A DNA stretch of 15,412 nt, taken from positions 1 through 15,412 of the forward strand of contig JAQBPZ010000014.1 in assembly GCA_028287225.1 (NCBI GenBank), given 5' to 3'. A program made the position numbers and the translations under genes. This document shows, piece after piece, positions 1 to 6,632 of this stretch (positions within the stretch are counted from its first letter, which is position 1; each line of letters begins with the position of its first letter). The stretch comes from Gemmatimonadota bacterium. Lineage in GTDB: Bacteria; Gemmatimonadota; Gemmatimonadetes; Gemmatimonadales; Gemmatimonadaceae. The notes beneath the pieces were generated by a model. The model made no database searches. It was not told the origin of the DNA and saw nothing but the letters and a program-made list of their open reading frames with translations.

Positions 1-905
1 TGCGAGAGGGCGTGCGCGTGTCCGACGTGGAGCGCGACGGCGCCGGCCGCACCATCGGCGTGCGGGTGCTGGACGACGCCGGCGGCGCGCCGCGGCTGCT
101 GCGCGCGCGCCTCGTGGTGGGCGCCGACGGCCTGCGCTCGATCGTCGCGCGGCGGCTCGGGCTCTCGCACCTGCGCCGGTGGCCGCGGCGCATCGCGCTC
201 GTGGCGCACTACGAGGGCTTCGCCGGCATGGGCGACTGGGGCGAGATGCACGTGGAGCGCGGGGTGGGCTACGTGGGGCTCGCGCGGGTGGACGAGGGCC
301 TCACGAACGTGGCGATGGTGGTGCCGCGGCGGTTCGCCGGCATGATCGCGCCGGACAAGGACGCGTTCTTCGAGCGCTGGCTGCGCGAGCGGCCGCAGCT
401 CGCCGATCGCGTGGCGGGGGCGCGGCGCGTGTCGCCGGTGCTCGCCACCGGGCCGTTCGCGAGCCACGCGCGGCGGGCGTGGGCCCCGGGCGCCGCGCTG
501 GTGGGCGATGCCGCGGACTTCTTCGACCCGTTCACCGGCGAGGGGATCTACGCGGCGCTGCGCGGGGGCGAGCTGCTCGCGCCGCACGCGCTCGCATCGC
601 TCGGCGCGGAGCGGGTGCGCGATGCCGACGCGGGGCTCGCGCGCTACGAGCTGGCGCGCCGCGCGGAGTTTCGAGGCAAGTGGATGGTGGAGCGGCTGAT
701 CGGATCGGCCGTCGCGTTCGCGCCGGCCATCAACCACTTCGCGCGCACCCTCGAGGCGCGAAAGGACATGGCGGACCTGCTCGTGGGAGTGACCGGCGAC
801 TTCGTGCCCGCACGCGAGGTGTTGCGCCCCGGCTATCTCCTGAATCTCTTTCGCCAGTCCCGAGCGCGCGCGGCGCCCGGCAGTCCCATGGCCCCAGACG
901 CATGA
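1..905 (+). CDS. FAD-dependent oxidoreductase (5'-truncated by window edge)
   Basis: C-terminal roughly 300 residues of a class A flavoprotein monooxygenase / geranylgeranyl-reductase-like oxidoreductase. The frame is open to base 3 and codons before the first GTG (12) read naturally, so the true start and the N-terminal GxGxxG dinucleotide fold lie upstream. Two family signatures are visible: VVGADGLRS (about bases 117-143), the mid-protein 'GADG.S' motif, and LVGDAADFFDPFTGEGIYAA (about 501-560), the FAD ribityl-binding 'GD' motif. It probably hydroxylates, oxidises or reduces a lipid-like or aromatic substrate in the cytoplasm. It shares an ATGA overlap with the flavin reductase gene and heads a run with methyltransferase, SRPBCC and ketoacyl synthase genes. 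This resembles flavoprotein-methyltransferase pairs in phenolic-lipid loci such as Streptomyces srsABC; that analogy and the substrate are inference. Confidence 0.88.
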   Translation, partial: REGVRVSDVERDGAGRTIGVRVLDDAGGAPRLLRARLVVGADGLRSIVARRLGLSHLRRWPRRIALVAHYEGFAGMGDWGEMHVERGVGYVGLARVDEGLTNVAMVVPRRFAGMIAPDKDAFFERWLRERPQLADRVAGARRVSPVLATGPFASHARRAWAPGAALVGDAADFFDPFTGEGIYAALRGGELLAPHALASLGAERVRDADAGLARYELARRAEFRGKWMVERLIGSAVAFAPAINHFARTLEARKDMADLLVGVTGDFVPAREVLRPGYLLNLFRQSRARAAPGSPMAPDA

Positions 906-1381
906 CGATCGACTCCGATTCCTTCCGCAGCGTGCTCGGCCGGTTCGCGAGCGGCATCACCGTGGTGACGACGGTGGACGCCAGCGGCCGCGACGTGGGG
1001 ATGACGGTGAGCGCCTTCTCGTCGGTGAGCCTGCACCCGCCGCTCGTGCAGGTCTGCATCGACAAGGCGGCCTCGATGTACGCCGCCCTGATGACGGCGG
1101 AGCGGTTCGGGATCAACATCCTCTCGTCGGAGCAGGAGTCGCTGTCGCGGCGCTTCGCCGCCGTCGACTCGCAGCACCGCTTCGAGGGAGTCGGCTACGC
1201 GCGGGGAGAAAGCGGCGTCGTGCTGCTGACCGACGCGCTCGCCCACATCGAGTGCCGGCGCCAGGCGCACTTCGATGCCGGCGACCACACGCTGTTCATC
1301 GGCGAGGTGGAGCGCGCGACGGCGGGCGACGGGCGCCCGATGCTCTACTACCGTGGCGGCTACGCGCAGCTGGAGCGGTGA
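902..1381 (+). CDS. flavin reductase family protein (FMN-binding split barrel)
   Basis: 159-residue protein of the flavin reductase-like family (RutF/HpaC/ActVB-type), a normal length for the family. Such proteins use NAD(P)H to make reduced FMN or FAD for a partner monooxygenase. Family signatures are an N-terminal FRSVLGRFASGITVVTT segment (8-24), GMTVSAFSSVSLHPPLV (33-49, the flavin phosphate region), FGINILSSEQ (69-78) and the C-terminal GDHTLFIGEVE (127-137) followed by PMLYYRGGY (146-154). ATG 902 overlaps the oxidoreductase stop in an ATGA, supporting this start and translational coupling. The neighbour is the obvious candidate partner, although many class A FAD oxygenases reduce their own flavin, so the reductase could instead serve an enzyme encoded upstream. 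NADH versus NADPH preference cannot be read from sequence. Confidence 0.9.
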   Translation: MTIDSDSFRSVLGRFASGITVVTTVDASGRDVGMTVSAFSSVSLHPPLVQVCIDKAASMYAALMTAERFGINILSSEQESLSRRFAAVDSQHRFEGVGYARGESGVVLLTDALAHIECRRQAHFDAGDHTLFIGEVERATAGDGRPMLYYRGGYAQLER

Positions 1382-1408
1382 GCCGGTGACACGCGGGCAG
1401 GACGCCGC

Positions 1409-2107
1409 ATGCTGACGCCACGCCGCCGGCGCGGCTTCGAGCACCTCGACGACCCCGCGGTGGATGACGTGCTGCGCGAGCGCTCGCTGCGCGACGTGCG
1501 GCGGGCGAACACGGTGCTGGGCGGCCGCTGGGCGGTGCTGAGCGAGGTGCGGCGCGTCCTCGACGGTCTCGCGGAGACTTCAGTGACCCTCATGGACGTG
1601 GGCACCGGGCTCGCCGACATCCCGTCCGGTGTCCGGCGCCTTGCGAAGCGCAGAGGCGTGCGCCTGGTGGCCTACGGGGTGGACGAGGCGGTGTCGCTCG
1701 CGCGCGTGAGCGCGGGCCTGCTCGACGCCAGCATCTGCGCCGACGCGCGCCGGCTGCCCTTCGCCGACGGGAGCGTGGACATCGTGACCTGCTCGCAGGT
1801 GCTGCACCACTTCGAGGATGCCGAGATCCCCGCGGTGCTGCGGGAGCTGACGCGCGTCGCGCGGCGCGCGGTGATCGTGAGCGACCTTCGCCGCAGCTGG
1901 CTGGCCGCCGCCGGGTTCTGGCTCGTGACCTGGCCCCTCGGCTTCCATCCGGTGAGCCGGCACGACGGGCTCACGAGCGTGCTGCGCGGCTTCACGCCGG
2001 CGGAGCTCCGGGCGCATGCCCGCGCGCTCGGCCAGCGTGCCGAGGTGCGGCGGCATCCCGGCTTTCGCGTCACGGCGACCTGGTCGCCCTCGCCCCCCGG
2101 CACATGA
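1409..2107 (+). CDS. class I SAM-dependent methyltransferase
   Basis: 232-residue Rossmann-fold methyltransferase. The SAM-binding motif I is LMDVGTGLADIP (61-72); an acidic residue after strand 2 (D92) would contact the ribose; motif II/III is ADARRLPFADGSVDIVTCSQ (111-130), followed by VLHHFEDAE (131-139), the Methyltransf_11/25-type 'hLhH' stretch. The N-terminal segment with RSLRDVRRANTVLGGRWAVL (25-44) resembles a lead-in I associate with methyltransferases next to type III PKS genes and flavoproteins; that association is recall, not a search. ATG 1409 follows a 27-nt gap from the flavin reductase gene and has only a weak AGGA upstream. The next gene starts inside its stop codon. It probably O- or C-methylates the pathway product; the substrate is unknown. 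Confidence 0.9.
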   Translation: MLTPRRRRGFEHLDDPAVDDVLRERSLRDVRRANTVLGGRWAVLSEVRRVLDGLAETSVTLMDVGTGLADIPSGVRRLAKRRGVRLVAYGVDEAVSLARVSAGLLDASICADARRLPFADGSVDIVTCSQVLHHFEDAEIPAVLRELTRVARRAVIVSDLRRSWLAAAGFWLVTWPLGFHPVSRHDGLTSVLRGFTPAELRAHARALGQRAEVRRHPGFRVTATWSPSPPGT

Positions 2108-2643
2108 CCCTGCCCATCCCGCTGTCCGACGCTCCGCTCGTGATCGGGCCGATGCCGACGAACCGACGCATGACGACCGTGGACGAGCGGCTCGTGCGCG
2201 CCCCCCTCGCGCGCATCTTCGCGCTCTCGGCCGACGTGGAGCGCTGGCCACTCCTGCTGCGGCACTACCGGTACGTGCGCTTCGCGGACCGGCGTCGCGA
2301 CGGGGGCGGCATCGTGGAGATGAGCGCGAACCGCCCCTTCGGGCTGTTGCAGTGGCCCACCTGGTGGCGCTCGCGGATGGCGGTCGTCGCCCCGGGGGAA
2401 CCGGGAGGGCCATCCGTGCGCTATACGCATGTCGCAGGCGTGACCACCGGCATGGACGTCGCATGGACGTTCGAGGAGGTGGCCGGCGGTACCCACGTCC
2501 GCATCGTGCACGTGTGGGACGGGCCGCCGGTGCCCGCGCTCGGTCCGGTGGCGGCCACGCTGGTGATCGGCCCCGTGTTCGTGCACGGCATCGCGAGCCG
2601 TACGCTGGCCGGACTGGCGGACGCGGCGGAACGACAGCCTTGA
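2104..2643 (+). CDS. SRPBCC (START/Bet v1-like) protein, possible polyketide cyclase/aromatase
   Basis: 179-residue protein with a helix-grip SRPBCC fold pattern: TTVDERLVRAPLARIFALSA (24-43), then the 'VERWPLLLRHYRYVRF' helix-strand segment typical of polyketide cyclase/aromatase and Coq10-like proteins, and a long C-terminal helix (about 150-175). Such proteins enclose hydrophobic ligands; TcmN-type members fold poly-beta-ketone chains and others carry lipids or quinones. ATG 2104 overlaps the methyltransferase stop (ATGA). In-frame ATGs at 2152 and 2170 would give a more usual N-terminus, because the first 22 residues are not domain-like. The association with a ketoacyl synthase, methyltransferase and flavoenzymes favours a role in aromatic or polyketide biosynthesis, but no catalytic residues can be assigned, so a lipid-binding role is equally possible. 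Confidence 0.82.
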   Translation: MTLPIPLSDAPLVIGPMPTNRRMTTVDERLVRAPLARIFALSADVERWPLLLRHYRYVRFADRRRDGGGIVEMSANRPFGLLQWPTWWRSRMAVVAPGEPGGPSVRYTHVAGVTTGMDVAWTFEEVAGGTHVRIVHVWDGPPVPALGPVAATLVIGPVFVHGIASRTLAGLADAAERQP

Positions 2644-2651
2644 GCATCGGG

Positions 2652-2657
2652 TATCTT
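2652..2657 (+). promoter_or_regulatory. possible -10 element (TATCTT) before the ketoacyl synthase gene
   Basis: TATCTT lies in the 36-nt gap between the SRPBCC and ketoacyl synthase genes. It matches the hexamer before ccmA, but no good -35 is visible and the gene could be transcribed only from the upstream operon promoter. A start near 2664 would give a short leader that still contains the GGAGG site. Confidence 0.25.
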
Positions 2658-2668
2658 GGGGAACTTCC

Positions 2669-2673
2669 GGAGG
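2669..2673 (+). promoter_or_regulatory. strong Shine-Dalgarno site of the ketoacyl synthase gene
   Basis: GGAGG with a 6-nt spacer to GTG 2680. It is the clearest ribosome-binding site in the window and fixes the GTG as the start. Most other genes rely on overlaps or have no such site. Confidence 0.75.
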
Positions 2674-2679
2674 TAGGGC

Positions 2680-3930
2680 GTGGCTGAGCGTCGGCGAGTG
2701 GCGATAACGGGGATCGGTGCGGTCACGCCGATCGGCACGGGGCGAGCCGGCCTGTGGGAGGGCCTCAGGGCCGAGCAGTCCGCCGTGCGCACCATCACGC
2801 GGTTCGACCCGGGCATGTGGCGCAGCCACAACGCCGCGCAGGTGGACGACTTCGCCGCGTCGGACTACGTGGAGGCCAAGAAGGCGAAGCGGCTGGACCG
2901 GTTCGGCGGGTTCGCCGTGGCGTGCGCGATGCAGGCCGCGGACGACGCCGGCCTCCGCCTGGAGGCCGAGGACCGCGAGCGCGTCGGCGCGATGATGGGA
3001 AGCGCGCTGGGCGGGCTCAGCTTTGCCGAAGGACAGCTCGCGAACTTCCTCACACAGGGCATGCGCGCGGTGGACCCCACGCTCGCGCTGAACGTGTTCG
3101 CCGGCGCCGCGAGCTGCAACATCGCCATCGAGCTCGGGGTGCAGGGTCCGAACAGCACCAACGGGATGAGCTGCGCGTCGGGGACGATCGCCGTGGGCGA
3201 GGCGTTCCGCGCGATCCGCGACGGCTATGCCGACGTGATGTTCGCCGGCGCGGCGGAAGCCCCGCTCGCGCCGCTGTGCTTCGGGGCGTTCGCGATCATC
3301 CGCGCGATGTCCACGCGCAACGACGATCCGCAGGCGGCGTCGCGTCCCTTCGAGCGCGACCGCGACGGTTTCGTGATGGGTGAGGGCGCCGCGGTGCTCC
3401 TGCTGGAGGAGCTGGACCGGGCGGTGGCGCGCGGCGCGCACATCTATGCCGAGGTCGTGGGATTCGGCACGTCGAACGACGCGCACCACATGACCGCCCC
3501 GCGCCCCGACGGCTCGCAGGCGGCCCGCTCCATGGGCCTGGCCCTGCGCGATGCCGGCATCGTTGCCTCCGACATCGGCTACGTGAACGCGCACGGCAGC
3601 TCGACACCGCTGAACGACCCCACGGAATCCGGGGCGATCAAGCTCGTGTTCGGCGAGCATGCCGCCGCGCTCCAGGTGAGCAGCACCAAGGGGTACTACG
3701 GCCACGCCCTCGGCGCGTCGGGGGCCATCGAGCTGGCGATCACCGCCCTGGCGCTCGACGAGGGCTGGCTGCCGCCGACGCTCAACCACGCGGTGCCGGC
3801 CGAGGGGTGCGACCTGGACTACATCCCGAACCATGGTCGCGACGCGGACGTGGAGTACGCCCTGAGCAACAGCTTCGGCTTCGGCGGGATCAACGCGGCC
3901 GTGGTGCTCAAGCGGCACGACGGGGTGTAG
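2680..3930 (+). CDS. beta-ketoacyl-ACP synthase, FabF (KAS II) type
   Basis: 416-residue thiolase-fold condensing enzyme, full FabF length. The catalytic set is intact: nucleophile Cys165 in GMSCASGTI, His305 in NAHGSSTPLND, Lys337 and His342 in STKGYYGHALGASGA. The N-terminal RRVAITGIGAVTPIG and C-terminal NSFGFGGINAAV gating loop are also present. It performs decarboxylative Claisen condensation on an ACP- or CoA-bound acyl chain in the cytoplasm. GTG start with GGAGG 6 nt upstream. It lacks the usual fab neighbours (ACP, FabD, FabG) and instead follows an SRPBCC, methyltransferase and flavoenzyme genes, so a specialised-metabolism role is more likely than housekeeping fatty-acid synthesis; fabF itself is an alternative. 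No chain-length-factor partner is visible, so it is unlikely to be half of a classical type II PKS heterodimer. Confidence 0.93.
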   Translation: MAERRRVAITGIGAVTPIGTGRAGLWEGLRAEQSAVRTITRFDPGMWRSHNAAQVDDFAASDYVEAKKAKRLDRFGGFAVACAMQAADDAGLRLEAEDRERVGAMMGSALGGLSFAEGQLANFLTQGMRAVDPTLALNVFAGAASCNIAIELGVQGPNSTNGMSCASGTIAVGEAFRAIRDGYADVMFAGAAEAPLAPLCFGAFAIIRAMSTRNDDPQAASRPFERDRDGFVMGEGAAVLLLEELDRAVARGAHIYAEVVGFGTSNDAHHMTAPRPDGSQAARSMGLALRDAGIVASDIGYVNAHGSSTPLNDPTESGAIKLVFGEHAAALQVSSTKGYYGHALGASGAIELAITALALDEGWLPPTLNHAVPAEGCDLDYIPNHGRDADVEYALSNSFGFGGINAAVVLKRHDGV

Positions 3931-3940
3931 CGAGGGCGGT

Positions 3941-3979
3941 CCGGGCGCTGCCGGCATCTGGTCCAGCCGAGCGGCCCGG
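3941..3979 (+). terminator. GC-rich inverted repeat after the ketoacyl synthase gene
   Basis: CCGGGC at 3941-3946 pairs with GCCCGG at 3974-3979, with partial extra pairing inside (GCT/AGC). It lies 10 nt past the stop codon and could end the biosynthetic operon, but no T-run follows and GC-rich DNA forms such repeats by chance. Confidence 0.25.
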
Positions 3980-3981
3980 AG

Positions 3982-3987
3982 TAGACT
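3982..3987 (+). promoter_or_regulatory. possible -10 element (TAGACT) of the aquaporin gene
   Basis: TAGACT sits 4 nt before an in-frame GTG (3992) and 46 nt before the ATG chosen here (4034). A -10 hexamer here would put transcription start near 3992-3994, leaving a leader of about 40 nt before ATG 4034. No convincing -35 is seen. Confidence 0.35.
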
Positions 3988-4033
3988 GCCGGTGCATCAG
4001 ACCGTCAGTCAACCTTCCAGCCCCGAGCCCTTC

Positions 4034-4774
4034 ATGCGCGACAGCTGGCGTCACTTCGCCGCCGAGTTCATCGGCATCTTCGCCCTCGTGTTCGTCGGCG
4101 GCGCGTCCATCATGGCCGCGCAGCATTCCAACAACTCCAACGGGCTGCTCGTCGCGGCCATCGCGCACGGCGTCATCCTGGCGCTGATGGTGACGGCGAC
4201 GATGCGCATCTCGGGGCACCTGAACCCCGCGGTGACGATCGGCTTCCTCGTCACCCGGCGCATCGAGCCCGTGATGGCGGTGATCCACATCATTGCGCAG
4301 CTGCTCGGCGCGGTCATCGCGGCGTACGCGCTGAAGGCGATCTTCCCGGCGGACGTCGCGGCCGCCACGCGGCTTGGCGGGCAGTCCATCGCGCTGGACG
4401 TGACGACGGGCCAGGCGATCCTCTGCGAGTTCATCGCGACCTTCCTGCTGATGTTCGTCGTGTTCGGCACGGCGGTGGACCCGCAGGCCCCGAAGGTCGG
4501 CGGCTTCGCGATCGGCCTCACGGTCACGGCGGACATCCTCGCGATCGGGCCGCTGACCGGCGCCTCCATGAACCCGGCACGCTCGTTCGGGCCGGCCGTG
4601 GTGAGCGGCATCTTCGAGGCGCAGTCGATCTACTGGGTCGGCCCGATCCTCGGTGCGATCGCCGCGGCGCTGCTGTACGACAAGCTGTTCCTGCCCCGCG
4701 CGCCCGAGATGCTGGAGCACGGCGCCGTGCGCCCCGCCGCCGGCGGCGCCACGGACGTGCAGGTGCCGCACTGA
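4034..4774 (+). CDS. MIP-family aquaporin / glyceroporin-like channel
   Basis: 246-residue six-helix membrane channel with both pore half-helices: SGHLNPAVTIG (NPA at 64-66) and TGASMNPARSFGPAV (NPA at 180-182). Aligning to E. coli AqpZ by distance from the NPA motifs gives an aromatic/arginine filter of His45, Ile168, Ala177 and Arg183. That pattern matches some plant tonoplast intrinsic proteins rather than AqpZ (Phe/His/Thr/Arg), so ammonia, H2O2, urea or glycerol may pass as well as water. Loop B before the first NPA is one residue shorter than the common SGGH/SGAH form. ATG 4034 starts directly at a typical N-terminus (RHFAAEFIGIFALVF); the in-frame GTG at 3992 would add 14 polar residues and cannot be excluded. 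It is monocistronic, convergent with ppa. Confidence 0.93.
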   Translation: MRDSWRHFAAEFIGIFALVFVGGASIMAAQHSNNSNGLLVAAIAHGVILALMVTATMRISGHLNPAVTIGFLVTRRIEPVMAVIHIIAQLLGAVIAAYALKAIFPADVAAATRLGGQSIALDVTTGQAILCEFIATFLLMFVVFGTAVDPQAPKVGGFAIGLTVTADILAIGPLTGASMNPARSFGPAVVSGIFEAQSIYWVGPILGAIAAALLYDKLFLPRAPEMLEHGAVRPAAGGATDVQVPH

Positions 4775-4779
4775 CAACG

Positions 4780-4855
4780 AGGGCGTTCGCGGTCTGCAGC
4801 TGGCGGTCGAAGCGTCCCGAAAGCCTGACCGCTCACCGCCTGCCGCAAACGCCCT
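4780..4855. terminator. putative bidirectional terminator between convergent genes
   Basis: Arms AGGGCGTTCGCGG (4780-4792) and CCGCAAACGCCCT (4843-4855) pair over 13 nt with one mismatch. An inner stem GCGGTC (4803-4808) / GACCGC (4827-4832) lies in the 50-nt loop. The structure fills the 84-bp gap between the aquaporin and ppa stop codons, as expected for shared termination, but there is no T-run and the loop is long. Confidence 0.4.
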
Positions 4856-4858
4856 GCT

Positions 4859-5398
4859 TCAGGCCTTCACCCCGTACGTGACCTCGTACCGGCCGATGGA
4901 TTCCATGACGATGCGCGAGGCCTCGTCGCTCTTGCCCCACCCGATGATCTCGACGCGCTTGCCCTCGAGATCCTTGTAGGTGCGGAAGAAGTGCTCGACC
5001 TCCTTCAGCATGTGCTGCGGGATGTCGGCGATGTCGAAGTATTCCTGGTGATACGGGTCGTGCAGCGGCACGCCGAGGATCTTGTCGTCGGGCTCGCCGC
5101 GATCGAGCATCTTGAGGACGCCGATCGGGCGCACGTCGATCTGGCACCCCGGGAAGGTCTCCTCCTTCACCAGCACCAGCACGTCGAGCGGATCGCCGTC
5201 CTCGTGCAGCGTGCGGGGGATGAACCCGTAGTCGCCCGGGTAGTGCACGGCGCTGAAGAGGACGCGGTCGAGCTTGAGCATCCCGCTGTCCTTGTCCAGC
5301 TCGTACTTGTTGCGGCTCCCGGTCGGGATCTCGATGACCGCCGTGACCACTTCGGGAACGCTCGCGCCGGCGGGAAGGTCGTGCCACAGGTTCAGCAT
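4859..5398 (-). CDS. ppa: inorganic pyrophosphatase, family I
   Basis: 179-residue soluble Mg-dependent pyrophosphatase that hydrolyses PPi to two phosphates, pulling biosynthetic reactions forward. Family I residues are all present: EIPTGSRNKYELDK (23-36; substrate Lys31), YPGDYGFIP (53-61), the metal-binding signature EDGDPLDVLV (67-76; Asp68, Asp70, Asp73), and Asp99/Asp104 with the same 5-residue spacing as Asp97/Asp102 of the E. coli enzyme. The length is typical. ATG 5398 shares one base with the TGA of the upstream aldo/keto reductase gene (TGATG), so it is translationally coupled; a TTG one codon earlier (5401) is a less likely start. A metabolic link to porphyrin synthesis is not implied, since PPi removal is general housekeeping. 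Confidence 0.97.
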   Translation of the reverse strand: MLNLWHDLPAGASVPEVVTAVIEIPTGSRNKYELDKDSGMLKLDRVLFSAVHYPGDYGFIPRTLHEDGDPLDVLVLVKEETFPGCQIDVRPIGVLKMLDRGEPDDKILGVPLHDPYHQEYFDIADIPQHMLKEVEHFFRTYKDLEGKRVEIIGWGKSDEASRIVMESIGRYEVTYGVKA

Positions 5399-6501
5399 CA
5401 AGCGCCTCGGGCGGCCGTCGACGGCCGGGACATGGGGTTGCGCGCGTCCTGCAGATCCAGGTTGGAGCCTGCGTCGCGGGTCATCGCGCCCTTGTACTTC
5501 ATCGGGTCCTCGTCAACGCCGAAGTTGGTGGCGTCGAGCTCGTGGATCCTCGCCATGACCGACTCCGGCAGGTCCGGCAGCTCGCTCGCGGCCGCGAACT
5601 CGGCCATCTGCTCGTCGTCGTACACGTTCGGCAGCGTCGTCACCACGAGCGGCTCCGCCAGCAGCCACCGGATGGCGGCCTGGCCGAGCGTCATCTGCGG
5701 GCTCGTCATGAACCCGAGCGCCTTCACCTTCTCCACGCCATTCACGAGCCAGCTGCGCGGGCGATGCTTCCGGTGGTCGTTGTCGGGAAACACGGTGTCG
5801 ATGGTGTACTTGCCCTCGAGCATCCCGCTGGCGTGCGTCACCCGCACGTTGAAGCAGCAGTCCGGCGCATGCCGGCGCGCGGCCTCGATCATCCCCGACC
5901 CGGGATGCTGCTCGAGCACGTTCCAGATCATCTGGATGGTGTTGATGTCCGGCTCCCGCTCGCAGAGCTCCACGGACTCGTACAGCCAGCCGATCGCCGG
6001 CCCGAACGCTGCCCCCCACGCGCGGATCTTTCCCTCGCGCTTCAGGTCGCGCAGCGTGCCCCACAGCTCGGCGTCGCGCACGTGCTCCATCTTCGCGTTG
6101 TGGATCTGGAGCACGTCGATGTAATCGGTCTCCAGGCGCTCCAGGCAGCGGTCCACCGCCATGCGGATGAACTGCGGATCGGTGCGCATCGGCAGCTCGG
6201 ACTGCCCGCGGCGTTCTGCCTGGGCGCGCTCGTCATAGATATCGTAACCCACCTTCGTCCCGATCACCACCTCGCTGCGCCGCCCGCGGAACGCCTCGGC
6301 CACCTGACGCTCCGCACGCCCGTTGCCATAGGCGTCGGCGGCATCGAAGAAGGTGACGCCGTGCTCGTCGAGCGCGCGCCGCATCATGGCGACCGCCTCG
6401 GCATCGGTCTTCTCGCCCCACCAGCCGGTGGAGACGGTCCAGGTGCCGAAGCCGACCTCGCTCACGCGGATGTCGGTGTTGGGGAAGAGGCGGTACTTCA
6501 T
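5398..6501 (-). CDS. aldo/keto reductase
   Basis: 367-residue cytoplasmic NADP(H)-dependent oxidoreductase with a TIM-barrel fold. The catalytic tetrad is complete: Asp53 and Tyr58 in FFDAADAYGNG, Lys83 in GTKVGY and His134 in DVLQIHNAK. The start RLFPNTDIRVSEVGFGTW (4-21) is the standard lead-in of the L-glyceraldehyde-3-phosphate / YajO-type AKR groups. It is somewhat long for an AKR (usually 310-350); the C-terminal 45 or so residues are polar and probably flexible. ATG 6501 has no Shine-Dalgarno site. It precedes ppa with a one-base overlap and lies 131 bp downstream of hemB, separated by a palindromic repeat. The substrate cannot be inferred; reduction of reactive aldehydes or sugars is usual for the family. 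Confidence 0.93.
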   Translation of the reverse strand: MKYRLFPNTDIRVSEVGFGTWTVSTGWWGEKTDAEAVAMMRRALDEHGVTFFDAADAYGNGRAERQVAEAFRGRRSEVVIGTKVGYDIYDERAQAERRGQSELPMRTDPQFIRMAVDRCLERLETDYIDVLQIHNAKMEHVRDAELWGTLRDLKREGKIRAWGAAFGPAIGWLYESVELCEREPDINTIQMIWNVLEQHPGSGMIEAARRHAPDCCFNVRVTHASGMLEGKYTIDTVFPDNDHRKHRPRSWLVNGVEKVKALGFMTSPQMTLGQAAIRWLLAEPLVVTTLPNVYDDEQMAEFAAASELPDLPESVMARIHELDATNFGVDEDPMKYKGAMTRDAGSNLDLQDARNPMSRPSTAARGA

Positions 6502-6545
6502 AAGCAGGACGAGGGACGAGGTCGGAGAGGAGATTGCTCAGTTTG

Positions 6546-6622
6546 TCGTCCTGAGCGCAGCGAAGGACCTGCACGTGCAGGTCCACAGCAGGTGCAGGTC
6601 CGTGGCCGTCGGCTCAGGACGA
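6546..6622. repeat. palindromic dispersed repeat (REP/'PERSEGS'-type)
   Basis: The outer arms TCGTCCTGAGC (6546-6556) and GCTCAGGACGA (6612-6622) are perfect inverted copies. Inside lies a 20-bp perfect palindrome (6565-6584) built on GGACCTGCAC, whose half GTGCAGGTCC recurs directly at 6592-6601. The left end CCTGAGCGCAGCGAAGGACC is the widely recurring bacterial repeat known for producing spurious 'PERSEG' peptides when translated, as it does here. It fills the hemB-AKR gap and may form an RNA hairpin affecting termination or stability between these genes. Copy number cannot be judged from one window. Confidence 0.75.
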
Positions 6623-6632
6623 AATCGGTCGC

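Noticed and set aside
1672..3957. 761-codon open frame on the minus strand opposite the methyltransferase, SRPBCC and ketoacyl synthase genes
   Set aside because: His/Arg/Ala-rich translation with no motifs; it mirrors strongly supported plus-strand genes and is a GC-bias artefact.
3992..4033. GTG 3992 as the aquaporin start
   Set aside because: It adds 14 polar residues before a typical MIP N-terminus and lies only 4 nt after the putative -10; kept as an alternative only.
6546..6622. Rho-independent terminator or CRISPR-like repeat
   Set aside because: No T-run follows on either strand and there is no regularly spaced repeat-spacer pattern; it is better explained as a dispersed palindromic element.
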